A program made the position numbers and the translations under genes. Shown here in pieces: positions 26,174 through 35,043 of a DNA stretch of 64,000 bases. The stretch covers positions 4,491,001 through 4,555,000 of the forward strand of contig NZ_LT629750.1 of the NCBI RefSeq assembly GCF_900105125.1, in the 5' to 3' direction. Position 1 is the first letter of the stretch, and every line of letters starts with the position of its first letter. Origin of the DNA: Bradyrhizobium canariense (GTDB taxonomy: Bacteria > Pseudomonadota > Alphaproteobacteria > Rhizobiales > Xanthobacteraceae). The notes under the pieces were generated by a model. The model did no database searches, was not told where the DNA came from, and saw only the letters and a program-made list of their open reading frames with translations.

Positions 26174-27163
26174 TCACGGTTTTGGCGCGTATTTCAGGGA
26201 AAAGGTCCCTTCCGGAACCTTCGCCGGGAAGATATCCGTTCCAAGAATAGACGACGCATGAGGGGCAAATGCCTCCAAATCGTCGATCACCCCCTGGTTC
26301 CAGTCAGCCGACAAATCGTGCTTCGTGCGTTTAATCAACAGCTCTAGACCCGCGTCATCGATCCCACTTGGCTTGGCATAGCGTTTCCATTCGTCCGGAT
26401 GCTTGTCGAGATAGTCCAAAGCCTGACGATAAGCAGTGAGTACGCGAGTGACGGCTTCTGGCGAACGTTGCAGAAGCTTTTCATGTACCAACCAGCCAAG
26501 CCACAGCATTTTCTTGCCCGACTTCGCTTGATAATCGTCGACCAAATTCGAAATCGACCTCGCCTCGCCATTTCCCATCAGCTTCGAGGCCAATGGATCG
26601 AGCAGCACAAGCGCATCGATTTCCCCCCGCTTGAGCGCGTTGATCAACACCGGGGGACTGCCATATTGCAGATCGCTCGTTTTCGCGGGATCGAAACCGT
26701 AATAGTCGGCTAACAACGTCCGAAGCAGCATCGTTGCTGTCCCAGTCGGGCCGGCGTAGCTTGCGACTTTCTTGCCCTTGAGATCGCTTAACGATTTGAT
26801 GGAAGAGCCCGGGGGAACGAGAACATCGACGCCCGCTCCCAGCGCTATCGGATAGACAACGGTCCAAGGAGAGCCGGTCGCGCGCCATTGCAATGCGTTG
26901 GTCCACCCTCCGGGACCCATTTCGCTATCGCCCGCTCGCATGGCCTGATAGACCGCTTCGATGTTGGCATACATCTTCAGTTGAAAATCGACCCCATTTG
27001 CCAGATCGAACTTCTGCTCTTTCATGACGTAGATGGGAGCCATGACAAAGACATTTTCGAGCCCCGAGCCTCGAACAACGATTGCAGGCTCACCACGCGC
27101 GGTCGAAAGTTGAAACAAGAAACCAAAACAAGCGGCAAGCTTGAGCAACTTTGCTGGCTTCAT
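26174..27163 (-). CDS. ABC transporter substrate-binding protein (NMT1/SsuA type)
   Basis: About 329 residues with a signal peptide (KLLKLAACFGFLFQLSTARG, probable cleavage near residue 25). The mature protein has the NMT1-like pattern: SGLENVFVMAPIYVMKEQKFD, QAMRAGDSEMGPGG, LSDLKGKKVASYAGPTGTA and LKRGEIDALVLLDPLA. It supplies ligand to the ATPase and permease upstream. It is only distantly like the binding protein at 272-1330, so the two importers probably carry different substrates. I used the ATG at 27163 after the GTG at 27166; both are possible. Confidence 0.88.
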   Translation of the reverse strand: MKPAKLLKLAACFGFLFQLSTARGEPAIVVRGSGLENVFVMAPIYVMKEQKFDLANGVDFQLKMYANIEAVYQAMRAGDSEMGPGGWTNALQWRATGSPWTVVYPIALGAGVDVLVPPGSSIKSLSDLKGKKVASYAGPTGTATMLLRTLLADYYGFDPAKTSDLQYGSPPVLINALKRGEIDALVLLDPLASKLMGNGEARSISNLVDDYQAKSGKKMLWLGWLVHEKLLQRSPEAVTRVLTAYRQALDYLDKHPDEWKRYAKPSGIDDAGLELLIKRTKHDLSADWNQGVIDDLEAFAPHASSILGTDIFPAKVPEGTFSLKYAPKP

Positions 27164-27203
27164 CACCGTAATCGCCCTCTCTGTACCGTCGTTGATATTA
27201 GTT

Positions 27204-28028
27204 TCATTCGACGCTCGAATTCTTTGAGCTGCTGACGAACTCTTCCGCCAGCGTCCGCGTGATCGCCAAAAGCTCGGGATCGTCAGCTTTTCGCGGGCGC
27301 TCCAACGAAACTTTGATCTCGCGGTGGATGCGCCCAGGCCGACTGGCCATCAGCAAGACTCGGTCGGCCAAAAACAACGCTTCGTGCAGGTTGTGCGTGA
27401 CAAAAATCACGGTCTTCCTAGACTTTTGCCAGAGGCTTAGGAGTTCGTAGCGCATGTTGCGCGCGGTAACCTCGTCCAATGCGCTAAAAGGCTCATCCAT
27501 CAAAAGGAGATCGTGGCCTGCTGCGAAAGCTCGGGCAATCGATGCCCGCTGCTGCATTCCGCCCGACAGCTGATGGGGATAACTTTTCCTAAAGCGTGAA
27601 AGGCCGACCAATTCCAACCAATGCGACACGAGTTCATTAACTACTTGACGAGAAGGCGCGTTCTGCCTGAGCACAAACGCAAGATTATCTTCGATAGAGA
27701 GCCACGGAAGCAGGCGCGGCTCCTGAAAAACATAACCGCACAACGTCCGACCGTCGGCCACATCGAGAACGTTCCGGTCGTCAATCCGAGCTTTACCCGA
27801 AAAAGTGCGATCGAGACCGCTCAGGATATTCAAGATAGTCGATTTGCCGCAGCCGGATGGTCCGGCAAGACAGACAAATTCACCGTTCCGCACGACGAGA
27901 TCGACATCTCGCAGCGCCCAAAACCCTTCGCCATCCGAATGACGGAAGGCCTTTGAAATCCGCTCTATAGAAACTTTGGGCTCGTCGGTCCCGAGCAGAG
28001 GCCGGCTTAAGGTGGACGCTTCGGTCAT
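27204..28028 (-). CDS. ABC transporter ATP-binding protein
   Basis: 274 residues from ATG 28028, which overlaps the permease stop by ATGA and has GAGGGCGG upstream. Motifs: Walker A GPSGCGKSTILN, Q-loop VFQEPRLLPW, signature LSGGMQQRASIARAFA, Walker B LLLMDEPFSALDE and H-loop VTHNLHEA. Nitrate/sulfonate/taurine ATPase family. It drives uptake by the importer made with 28025-28888 and 26174-27163. Confidence 0.93.
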   Translation of the reverse strand: MTEASTLSRPLLGTDEPKVSIERISKAFRHSDGEGFWALRDVDLVVRNGEFVCLAGPSGCGKSTILNILSGLDRTFSGKARIDDRNVLDVADGRTLCGYVFQEPRLLPWLSIEDNLAFVLRQNAPSRQVVNELVSHWLELVGLSRFRKSYPHQLSGGMQQRASIARAFAAGHDLLLMDEPFSALDEVTARNMRYELLSLWQKSRKTVIFVTHNLHEALFLADRVLLMASRPGRIHREIKVSLERPRKADDPELLAITRTLAEEFVSSSKNSSVE

Positions 28029-28888
28029 AGCACCGCCCTCGGACGCCATATGAATAGCCGTCGTTCTAATTGTTTGATGATCCCCAGCTCTATGAGAAGC
28101 ATCACCAGCGTGAAAGAAAGCGTCCACGCGAGCACTTGCCGCATATTATAAAGTTGGTACCAATAATTCAGCTTGAAGCCGACCCCCTCAGATCGTCCCA
28201 TCAATTCGGCAAAGACCGTCAATTTCCACATGACGCCAAGACCGAAGCGCGTCGCTGAAAAGAAAAATGGCAACATCTGCGGAAGGAGCACTCCGCTTAT
28301 GCGTCGGGTCCGTGGCACTCCAAAGGCGCGCGCCATCGACGTCAATTTGTTATCGATCGTCTTGACGCCTTCCCAGATGACAATGATCACGCTCGGCAAG
28401 CCGGTGACCGTGATTGCCAGAACTGTCGACACCTCGTTCAAGCCGAACCACATGAACATAAGGATCAAGTACACAAGACCCGGAACTGTGAGAAAAACCA
28501 TTACCCAGATTACGGCGGCAGCCTCCACACGTCGATTAAGTCCCATCGCGATTCCAATTGGAACGCCGATCATCATGGCCGAGATGAAGCTCAGGAACAC
28601 ACGCGAGAGCGTCCAGGCGGCATCGTAAAAAAACTCACCGCTTGCGAGATTGCTCCATAAAGTCGCGAAAACGGGTACAGGCCCGGGTAATACATCGCTC
28701 GGAAGCGTCTTTGACAGGATGAACCAGAAGAATAGGAAGCATGCGACCGACGCAAAATGAATGTAGTTCGTTTGCAAGCGAAGGCGCGGTGCTCCGGCCT
28801 CGATCATGGCGCGATCGGTCGATTCCTTGTCCTCCTGAAGACCGGCTCGGTGTCGCGCTGCGCTGAGTTCGGCTTGGTCAATAATCAC
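28025..28888 (-). CDS. ABC transporter permease
   Basis: 287 residues with a 40-residue cytoplasmic N-terminus and about six membrane spans (HFASVACFLFFWFILS; VIWVMVFLTVPGLVYLILMF). The EAA loop is EGVKTIDNKLTSMARAFGVP (about residues 180-200). SsuC/TauC-type inner-membrane subunit. The start is a GTG with only a weak ribosome site, so an internal ATG at codon 28 (MIEAGAP) is a possible alternative. A 172-bp gap lies between it and the alpha-oxoamine synthase gene, wide enough for a promoter, but none is obvious. Confidence 0.9.
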   Translation of the reverse strand: MIIDQAELSAARHRAGLQEDKESTDRAMIEAGAPRLRLQTNYIHFASVACFLFFWFILSKTLPSDVLPGPVPVFATLWSNLASGEFFYDAAWTLSRVFLSFISAMMIGVPIGIAMGLNRRVEAAAVIWVMVFLTVPGLVYLILMFMWFGLNEVSTVLAITVTGLPSVIIVIWEGVKTIDNKLTSMARAFGVPRTRRISGVLLPQMLPFFFSATRFGLGVMWKLTVFAELMGRSEGVGFKLNYWYQLYNMRQVLAWTLSFTLVMLLIELGIIKQLERRLFIWRPRAVL

Positions 28889-29060
28889 AGCTAGGGCAAT
28901 CTCTCTGCTGATTGAGCAAACTACGAAGCCTTTGCACGCTGGACCATCTGACCTTACGGGGTCAACGGCCCATAAATCGCTGGCGCTCGGGTCGTTAAGT
29001 CTCTGTTTTACAAACAGCTCTTTGAAGTTACGAGAAAGACCAATCTCTCATTTGGTTCGT

Positions 29061-30203
29061 TCATAGAATGCCAAGGCGTCGGGCCACCCGACCAACGGCA
29101 GATACCGCGTCGTCGATATCATCAAGCGAGTGCGCGGCCGACGGCTGTGCACGCAAGCGCGCTTCCCCGCGCGCAACGACGGGATAAGTGATTGCTGCGA
29201 TATAGACGCCTTCATCTAAGAGGCCGCGACTAAGCGCCAAAGCCTTCTCTTCATCACCAATCAAAATTGGCGTAATCGGATGACTGTCGCCCAACAGTGT
29301 TAACCCGAGTGACTGCAATCCGTAGCGCAACCGCCGTGTATTATCGGCCAGTCGTCGAACCGCATCGTCTCCTCGCATGATCCTTTCGATCGCCGCTAGC
29401 GCGCCAGCAGCCGACGATGCAGGTATCGATGACGTGAAAATATAGAACCGGCCATTATCGTGCAGACGATGGATCAGATCGGCCCGTCCAGCGACGTAGC
29501 CTCCCGCTGCACCGCCAAACGCCTTTGATAGTGTACCCGTGTAAAGGTCGATTTGCCCAAGACATTCTTGCAAGGCCGCAGTCCCACGTCCACCCGGACC
29601 CGCCACGCCAGCGGCATGACTTTCATCGACAACCAGTAGCGCATCGTGCTTGCGACAGAGGGCGATCAGCCCGGGTAGATCAGCAAAGTTTCCTTCCATG
29701 CTGAAGACACCGTCGCTGATCACGAGCTTGCGTCCGTCGAAAGGCGTAGCAAGTAATGCTCCAAGATCATCCAAATCGCCATGCTCGTAGACGATTGCTT
29801 CCGCCGAACTGAGCCGGCAGCCGTCGACAATGCTTGCATGATTGAGACGATCGCTAAAAATGCGATCGCCTTTTCCGACCAATGTGCAAGCCACAGCTAC
29901 GTTCGCGGACGTGCATGAATTGAAGAGCAAGGCGGCGTCAACCTGGTGAAATTGCGCCAGCGCATCGCAAAGCGCGTCGTGAAGAGGGGTCGTAGCCAAG
30001 GGCGGGTTAAGCGTCGAACCCAATCCGTACTGTCGTATGGCATCGCAGGCTCGGGAGACGATCTCTTCATCGGCCGCCAATCCCAAATAGTTGTTGGCCG
30101 TAAGCAACAGCATTTCACGACCGTCTAGGATAACCCTCCCTTTTGTCGCTCCAGAAATGACCGGCTTTCGATTGCGAACTAAAGTATCTGGCTTGACGTC
30201 CAT
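29061..30203 (-). CDS. PLP-dependent alpha-oxoamine synthase (Kbl/BioF family)
   Basis: 380 residues from ATG 30203 (GGAG upstream). Family signatures: LLTANNYLGLA, YGLGSTLNPPLATTPLHDAL, IFSDRLNHASIVDGCRL, VDESHAAGVAGPGGRG and the Schiff-base lysine in TGTLSKAFGGAAGG. These enzymes join an amino acid with an acyl-CoA to give an alpha-amino ketone, or split 2-amino-3-ketobutyrate with CoA (Kbl). bioA/B/D genes are absent, so a biotin pathway role is unlikely; a Kbl-like cleavage giving glycine and an acyl-CoA would fit the nearby glycine riboswitch unit, but this is inference. It lies 23 bp downstream of the gamma-glutamyltransferase-like gene. Confidence 0.88.
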   Translation of the reverse strand: MDVKPDTLVRNRKPVISGATKGRVILDGREMLLLTANNYLGLAADEEIVSRACDAIRQYGLGSTLNPPLATTPLHDALCDALAQFHQVDAALLFNSCTSANVAVACTLVGKGDRIFSDRLNHASIVDGCRLSSAEAIVYEHGDLDDLGALLATPFDGRKLVISDGVFSMEGNFADLPGLIALCRKHDALLVVDESHAAGVAGPGGRGTAALQECLGQIDLYTGTLSKAFGGAAGGYVAGRADLIHRLHDNGRFYIFTSSIPASSAAGALAAIERIMRGDDAVRRLADNTRRLRYGLQSLGLTLLGDSHPITPILIGDEEKALALSRGLLDEGVYIAAITYPVVARGEARLRAQPSAAHSLDDIDDAVSAVGRVARRLGIL

Positions 30204-30226
30204 TGCGCTCTCCAACTCTGCACCCT

Positions 30227-31819
30227 CTAAAAGCCGGCCGCATGGCCGTCCTTCCTATGATCAGATCCCGCGACATATCCGCCGTCGACCCGACAGATCA
30301 ATTGTGCGCCGCCGAATCCCCAAGACGCCTCCGGCGGCTCGCGTTGAATCTCATGACCCATTGCTTGCAGCTGCTCGACCACGCTTAGTTCGCAGCCCGT
30401 CTCGATTGCCACCTTTCGGCCGCTGACGAGGCGCCATCGGGGGGCGTCAGAAGCCGCCTGGGGATTTTGCCGGCAGATCAGCGTCCGTAGCAGGAGTTGA
30501 AGATGACCCTGCGCCTGCATTGGCCCACCCATGATGCCAAAACTCATCAAAGGCTTACCTGCTCTTGTTACAAAACCGGGGATAATCGTGTGGAACGGTC
30601 GTTTGCGAGGCGCAACGACATTTGGGTGCGTGGGGTCAAGCGAGAAGCCATAACCGCGATTGTGGAGGCTGATGCCCGTATCCGGGACGACAACGCCTGA
30701 GCCAAATCCTTCGTAGTTTGACTGAATAAATGAGACCATCATCCCACTGGCATCGGCGGTCGCCACATAAACCGTTCCTCCAGCTGTAGGAGCACCCGCC
30801 TTTGGATCGCCTGCTCGTGCCATATCGATAAGGGATGCACGCGATGCGATGTAGGCATCATCGAGCATCGCTGCCGACGACACAGTCATGGCACTTTCGT
30901 CGGCAACAAAAGCGTCCGTATCGACGAGCGCAAGCTTCATCGCTTCAATCTGTAAATGAAGCGCCAGCGCGGTGTCCGGCTTATATTTTTCGATTCCTAA
31001 ATGCCGCAGTAGCTTCAATGCAACGAGCGCAGCAATTCCCTGGGTGCTTGGAGGAATCTCGTGAAGGGTGAAATCGCCATATGCAGCCTGAAGCGTATCA
31101 CACCAGTCCGCTTGGTGAGTGGCCATATCGTCCAAGGTCATCGCACCACCGTGTTCAGCGGCGTGGCGCACGATACGTTCTGCCAAAGCCCCGCGATAAA
31201 ATGCTTCGCCACGACTGCGAGCTATCTGCTGCAGCGACGACGCGACGTTTGAAAAGAGGAAAGTCTCGCCCGCTTCGGGAGCTCGGCCGCTTGGAAGGAA
31301 GGCTTGATTGTATCCGACCGTCGCCGGGTAGTTTCCAGCGACGCGCTGCCAGGTCGAGGCTATGGCCGGGCTTACGATAAATCCATTCTGCGCATAGGAA
31401 ATGGCCGGCTCGAACAGAGATTCGAACGGCAAACGACCAAACTTCTTGCTTAGCGCGACCCAGGCTGAAACCGCTCCGGGCACCGTAACGCTGTCCCAAC
31501 CGCGCCGCGGCATCGTCTTCAGGTTTGAAAAGCGTTCAATGGACCAAGCCGCCGGCGAGCGACCGGATGCGTTGAGACCATGCAGCGCCTTTCCATCCCA
31601 GATGATCGCGAATGCGTCACTTCCAAGACCATTCGCGGTTGGTTCAACGACAGTGAGGGTGATTGCGCTTGCGAGCGCGGCATCGACCGCATTGCCGCCA
31701 GCTTGAAGCATGCGCAACCCAGCCTGAACGGCTAAGGGTTGAGACGTCGCAACGATGTTGCGTGCCGAGACCGGCGCTCGGGCCGACGGATAAGGCAAAT
31801 CATAGGAGAAGTCAGTCAT
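30227..31819 (-). CDS. Gamma-glutamyltransferase-family Ntn hydrolase
   Basis: About 530 residues, the length of the GGT precursor. N-terminal ATSQPLAVQAGLRMLQAGGNAVDAALA and VVEPTANGLGSDAFA are family hallmarks, as is GWDSVTVPGAVSAWVAL. The autoprocessing Thr is probably in AGGTVYVATADASG (about residue 355), and the small subunit has FGSGVVVPDTGISLHNRG and SFGIMGGPMQAQGH. No signal peptide is visible, so it should be cytoplasmic, unlike glutathione-processing GGT. Related enzymes include cephalosporin acylases and gamma-glutamyl-amine hydrolases. It could cleave a gamma-glutamyl or other amide intermediate in this pathway. Confidence 0.88.
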   Translation of the reverse strand: MTDFSYDLPYPSARAPVSARNIVATSQPLAVQAGLRMLQAGGNAVDAALASAITLTVVEPTANGLGSDAFAIIWDGKALHGLNASGRSPAAWSIERFSNLKTMPRRGWDSVTVPGAVSAWVALSKKFGRLPFESLFEPAISYAQNGFIVSPAIASTWQRVAGNYPATVGYNQAFLPSGRAPEAGETFLFSNVASSLQQIARSRGEAFYRGALAERIVRHAAEHGGAMTLDDMATHQADWCDTLQAAYGDFTLHEIPPSTQGIAALVALKLLRHLGIEKYKPDTALALHLQIEAMKLALVDTDAFVADESAMTVSSAAMLDDAYIASRASLIDMARAGDPKAGAPTAGGTVYVATADASGMMVSFIQSNYEGFGSGVVVPDTGISLHNRGYGFSLDPTHPNVVAPRKRPFHTIIPGFVTRAGKPLMSFGIMGGPMQAQGHLQLLLRTLICRQNPQAASDAPRWRLVSGRKVAIETGCELSVVEQLQAMGHEIQREPPEASWGFGGAQLICRVDGGYVAGSDHRKDGHAAGF

Positions 31820-31860
31820 TTTGCACCATACCAACGCATGAGCGTTTCATTGATCGACGA

Positions 31861-33207
31861 TTAAGTTCTGGCGAGAAATACTTCTTCGACCCAGCGCGTA
31901 TTGACGTCGTTTGCCACGTAGTCGTTATTCAGGAGGATGGATTGATGGAAAGGAATCGTCGTTGATACGCCCTCGACTTTGAAAACAGCCAGAGCAGCTT
32001 TGGAGCGCTCGATCGCTTCGTTCCGTGTGCCGGCATGGACCACAAGTTTCGCGATCAGCGAGTCGTAGTATGGGGGTACAAATGTGCCGGCTTCACAATG
32101 CGTATCGATCCGAAGTCCCTCACCCATCGGAAGGAGCCAGTTCTTGATCCTTCCTGGGTTAGGTCGAAATCCTGCGTCGGCATCCTCCGCATTGATACGA
32201 AACTCGATCGCATGCCCCTTCGCGGTCGTATTTGGCATTCCGTCGATCGGCATACCTGACGCTATGCGCAATTGCTCTTCGACGATGTCGACGCCCATAA
32301 TCATCTCGGTGACAGGGTGTTCGACCTGGATTCGGGTATTCATTTCGATAAAGTAGAATCGTCGGCTCGGGCGATCGAAGACGAATTCGATGGTGCCCGC
32401 GTTGCGATAGTTGATTGCACGCGCCAAAGCGACGGCCGCATCGGATATTTCACGACGTATCGCACTGTCGAGTTCATAAGACGGCGCTTCTTCAAGAAGC
32501 TTTTGATGCCGTCTCTGGATCGTACAGTCACGCTCGCCGAGTGCCCGGACATTGCCGTGGGCATCGGCCAGAATTTGCACTTCGATATGGCGGATGTCTT
32601 CAAGGTAGCGTTCCATGTACATACGGCCATCGCCGAATGCAGAAAGCGCCTCGGCGGATGCACGGGAAAATGCTTCCGCCAATTCCCGCTCTTCTCTCAC
32701 TACCCGCATGCCTCGCCCGCCACCACCAGCCGCAGCCTTGAGCAACAACGGAAAGCCGATCGCTTTCGCTTCGAAGGTTGCATCGCGGACATCCGCTAGC
32801 GGCTCGATCGTTCCCGGAACGGTAGCTATTCCTAGACTGGCCGCGGCCTTGCGGGCGTTCACCTTGTCGCCCATCGCGACGATTGTTTCGGCGGCTGGTC
32901 CAATAAATGTGATGCCGTTTTCCTCACAGGCCGACGCGAAGGCCGCATTTTCCGACAAAAACCCGTAGCCTGGATGAATCGCGTCGCACCCTTGCGCAAT
33001 CGCAGCCGTAATAATAGCCGATGCGTTTAAATAGCTTTTTGCCGATGCCGATGGCCCAATACAAATCGCTTTGTGTGACATCCGGGTGTGAAGCATTCCC
33101 CGGTCGGCCTCGGAAAATATCGAGACGACCTCCAGGCCGGATGCGAGAGCGGACCGCGCGATCCGAACGGCAATTTCTCCACGATTGGCTATGAGAACGC
33201 GCTTCAC
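31861..33207 (-). CDS. Biotin carboxylase subunit (AccC-type)
   Basis: 448 residues of a complete ATP-grasp biotin carboxylase: KRVLIANRGEIAVRIARSA, HPGYGFLSENAAFA, glycine loop AAAGGGGRGMRVV, GERDCTIQRRHQKLLEEAPS and catalytic IEMNTRIQVEHPVTE, with the C-terminal GHAIEFRINAED. It carboxylates the biotin on the carrier encoded immediately upstream, using ATP and bicarbonate. Its ATG overlaps the carrier stop by 4 bp. No accA/accD genes are in the window, so this is a pathway-specific carboxylase, not the fatty-acid enzyme; the acceptor subunit is probably 21828-23399. Confidence 0.95.
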   Translation of the reverse strand: MKRVLIANRGEIAVRIARSALASGLEVVSIFSEADRGMLHTRMSHKAICIGPSASAKSYLNASAIITAAIAQGCDAIHPGYGFLSENAAFASACEENGITFIGPAAETIVAMGDKVNARKAAASLGIATVPGTIEPLADVRDATFEAKAIGFPLLLKAAAGGGGRGMRVVREERELAEAFSRASAEALSAFGDGRMYMERYLEDIRHIEVQILADAHGNVRALGERDCTIQRRHQKLLEEAPSYELDSAIRREISDAAVALARAINYRNAGTIEFVFDRPSRRFYFIEMNTRIQVEHPVTEMIMGVDIVEEQLRIASGMPIDGMPNTTAKGHAIEFRINAEDADAGFRPNPGRIKNWLLPMGEGLRIDTHCEAGTFVPPYYDSLIAKLVVHAGTRNEAIERSKAALAVFKVEGVSTTIPFHQSILLNNDYVANDVNTRWVEEVFLART

Positions 33208-33701
33208 TCCGAGGCATCCTCTTTGATGACCATGATCGTTTCATTGAACTCCACCATCGTCGCGTTCTCTGGATACACTGCAGAGATCCTTCCAGAGCGT
33301 TCGGCTCGAACGGTATTCATGACTTTCATAACTTCGATGATGCACAAGGTCGCGCCCGCCTCGATCTTTTGGCCCACCTCAACAAAGGGAGGCGCGTCAG
33401 GCGATGGAGACCGATAAAAAATGCCGAGCATGGGGGATTTGATTTCCGTTCCGGGTACGCTTGGCGCGCGAGACACCGGAGAGGTCGTCGGAGGTGCCAA
33501 AGGCGCTGCCGAGGCGGTTCCGATCGGCGCGAGCCCGGATGGGAGGCTCGTTCGAACGGTTGGCTGCTTGTCGTCTATCTTGATCGCCTTACGAAGCGCC
33601 AGTTGGACCTCACCGTCTCGAAACCGGAGCTCGCGGCATACCGAACGATTGAACAACTCGATGATGGTGACGACGTCGTCTTGATCCATGCTGCGTGTCA
33701 C
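33204..33701 (-). CDS. Biotin carboxyl carrier protein (AccB-type)
   Basis: 165 residues. An N-terminal helical domain (VVTIIELFNRSVCRELRFRD), an Ala/Pro/Thr-rich linker (residues about 55-85) and a C-terminal biotinyl domain with KSPMLGIFYRSPSPDAPPFV and the biotin lysine in CIIEVMKVMNTV. I favour the GTG at 33701 because AAGGA lies eight bases upstream; the ATG at 33689 is the alternative. It heads the run of carboxylase genes and faces the GntR gene across a shared 170-bp promoter region. Confidence 0.92.
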   Translation of the reverse strand: MTRSMDQDDVVTIIELFNRSVCRELRFRDGEVQLALRKAIKIDDKQPTVRTSLPSGLAPIGTASAAPLAPPTTSPVSRAPSVPGTEIKSPMLGIFYRSPSPDAPPFVEVGQKIEAGATLCIIEVMKVMNTVRAERSGRISAVYPENATMVEFNETIMVIKEDASE

Positions 33702-33868
33702 ACTGCGTATCCTTGCCGATAACGTGCTTTGAATTGACGTTTGCCAACGGCACAAAAATGAGCCAATTTGGGCTTTTCGGTCAACGGATGGTGACGACTG
33801 TAACTAAGCCTTTGTTTGAGAAGAAAGATGTTGTTTTGAAAGTGCGTACCAACGCGACAATTGGTTCG

Positions 33869-34567
33869 ATGGAGGATGCAGTGTCAGCAAAACTCGTGTC
33901 AGGACTCGCGGCAGTACGGCGCCTTCTGGATGGCGGAATTTATCCGGTGAATTCACGGCTACCGCCGGAACGAGAGCTTGCCGGCAAATTAGGCATCAGT
34001 CGCGGTTTGCTGCGCGACATTCTGGCCAAGCTAGAGGCCGAGGGCCGGATATGGCGGCACGTCGGACAGGGGACGTTCGTTGGCGGCCGGGCACCACAAT
34101 CTCGCGATGAAATGGCATTAATCAGCAAGCGATCCAATCCGGCAGAGGTGTTCGAAGCGCGCTTAGCCATTGAGCCGCAGTGCGCATCGTTCGCCGCATT
34201 ACGAGCCACGGCCGACGATATTTCCAGACTTCAGCATTGTTTTCAGAAGATGGAACGAGCTCCGAATTCTTCGAACTATTTTCGCTGGGACTCGACGCTA
34301 CACAGAGTTATTGCTGAAGCCGCGCATAGCAATCTTCTGCTGCACCTGTTCGATGCGGTCAATGCAACGCGCGAACAGGTCTTCTGGTCCGACCTTTACC
34401 GTACCGCGATGGCAATCGATGGCCGGGGCACCGCCGACCGAAGAGCGACTGCCTACCGGCAACATGCCGACCTCGTCGAGGCGATTGTAAGACGAAATCC
34501 GGCGACGGCCGAGCGGCTTGCGCGCAAGCACATCGAAGACGTTCGCACCTATCTACTCAATAGCTAG
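33869..34567 (+). CDS. GntR-family regulator, FadR/FCD subfamily
   Basis: About 232 residues. The winged helix reads YPVNSRLPPERELAGKLGISR then GLLRDILAKLEAEGRIWRHVG and QGTFVGG; the FCD domain follows (VFEARLAIEPQCASFAALRA, DSTLHRVIAEAAHSNLLLHLF). It is divergent from the biotin carrier gene and probably represses or activates that operon. The start is uncertain: ATG 33869 fits the family best, GTG 33881 has GGAGG upstream, and in-frame ATGs at 33788 and earlier would add unlikely N-terminal sequence. Confidence 0.88.
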   Translation: MEDAVSAKLVSGLAAVRRLLDGGIYPVNSRLPPERELAGKLGISRGLLRDILAKLEAEGRIWRHVGQGTFVGGRAPQSRDEMALISKRSNPAEVFEARLAIEPQCASFAALRATADDISRLQHCFQKMERAPNSSNYFRWDSTLHRVIAEAAHSNLLLHLFDAVNATREQVFWSDLYRTAMAIDGRGTADRRATAYRQHADLVEAIVRRNPATAERLARKHIEDVRTYLLNS

Positions 34568-35043
34568 GCAAATTACGTAGCCAGATCATGGATGCTCTTT
34601 CGCGCCGCAAGCCAGCCCTTCAGTGGCGGGTCCAGGCGTGCTGCTGCTTTCGAAGTACCCGCGGATGGTCGCTATGGCGCGCCCACAAGACGCGGCTAAG
34701 TAACTCGAACTTCGCCGGTGCCCATCCCTAACCTTTGTCGTCACTGCCGGAAAGCAGCTGGCCGCAGGCAAGATGACCCCCCTCGAGAAATTGACGTGCT
34801 TGGAAAGCTGCTGGTCGGCGGGTATTCGATTAGAGAGTGCGCACGGTCGTCCTTGTGCCCGACGAGCCGGACAGTGAAGTCGTCTCTATTACCGAATAAT
34901 ATAACGCGTGCAGCAAGGCTTCTTGCGCACCTTTGCTGAGCGCGCTCTTCCGAGCATCGCTAGACCGTGTGCAGGGAAGCCGATAATAATCTGCGCGCAA
35001 CCGAGCAGGAAATGATCGCGGTGATTATCGATTCGCCTACGGA
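34568..35043. other. 476-bp convergent intergenic stretch without a recognisable gene
   Basis: It lies between the 3' ends of the GntR and DadA-like genes. Short frames on both strands (60-73 codons) lack ribosome sites and known motifs. I see no strong terminator hairpin with a U-run. Confidence 0.45.

Noticed and set aside
29061..30203. bioF for biotin synthesis supporting the biotin carboxylase
   Set aside because: No bioA, bioB, bioC or bioD is present and the gene sits between catabolic genes; a Kbl-like role is at least as likely.
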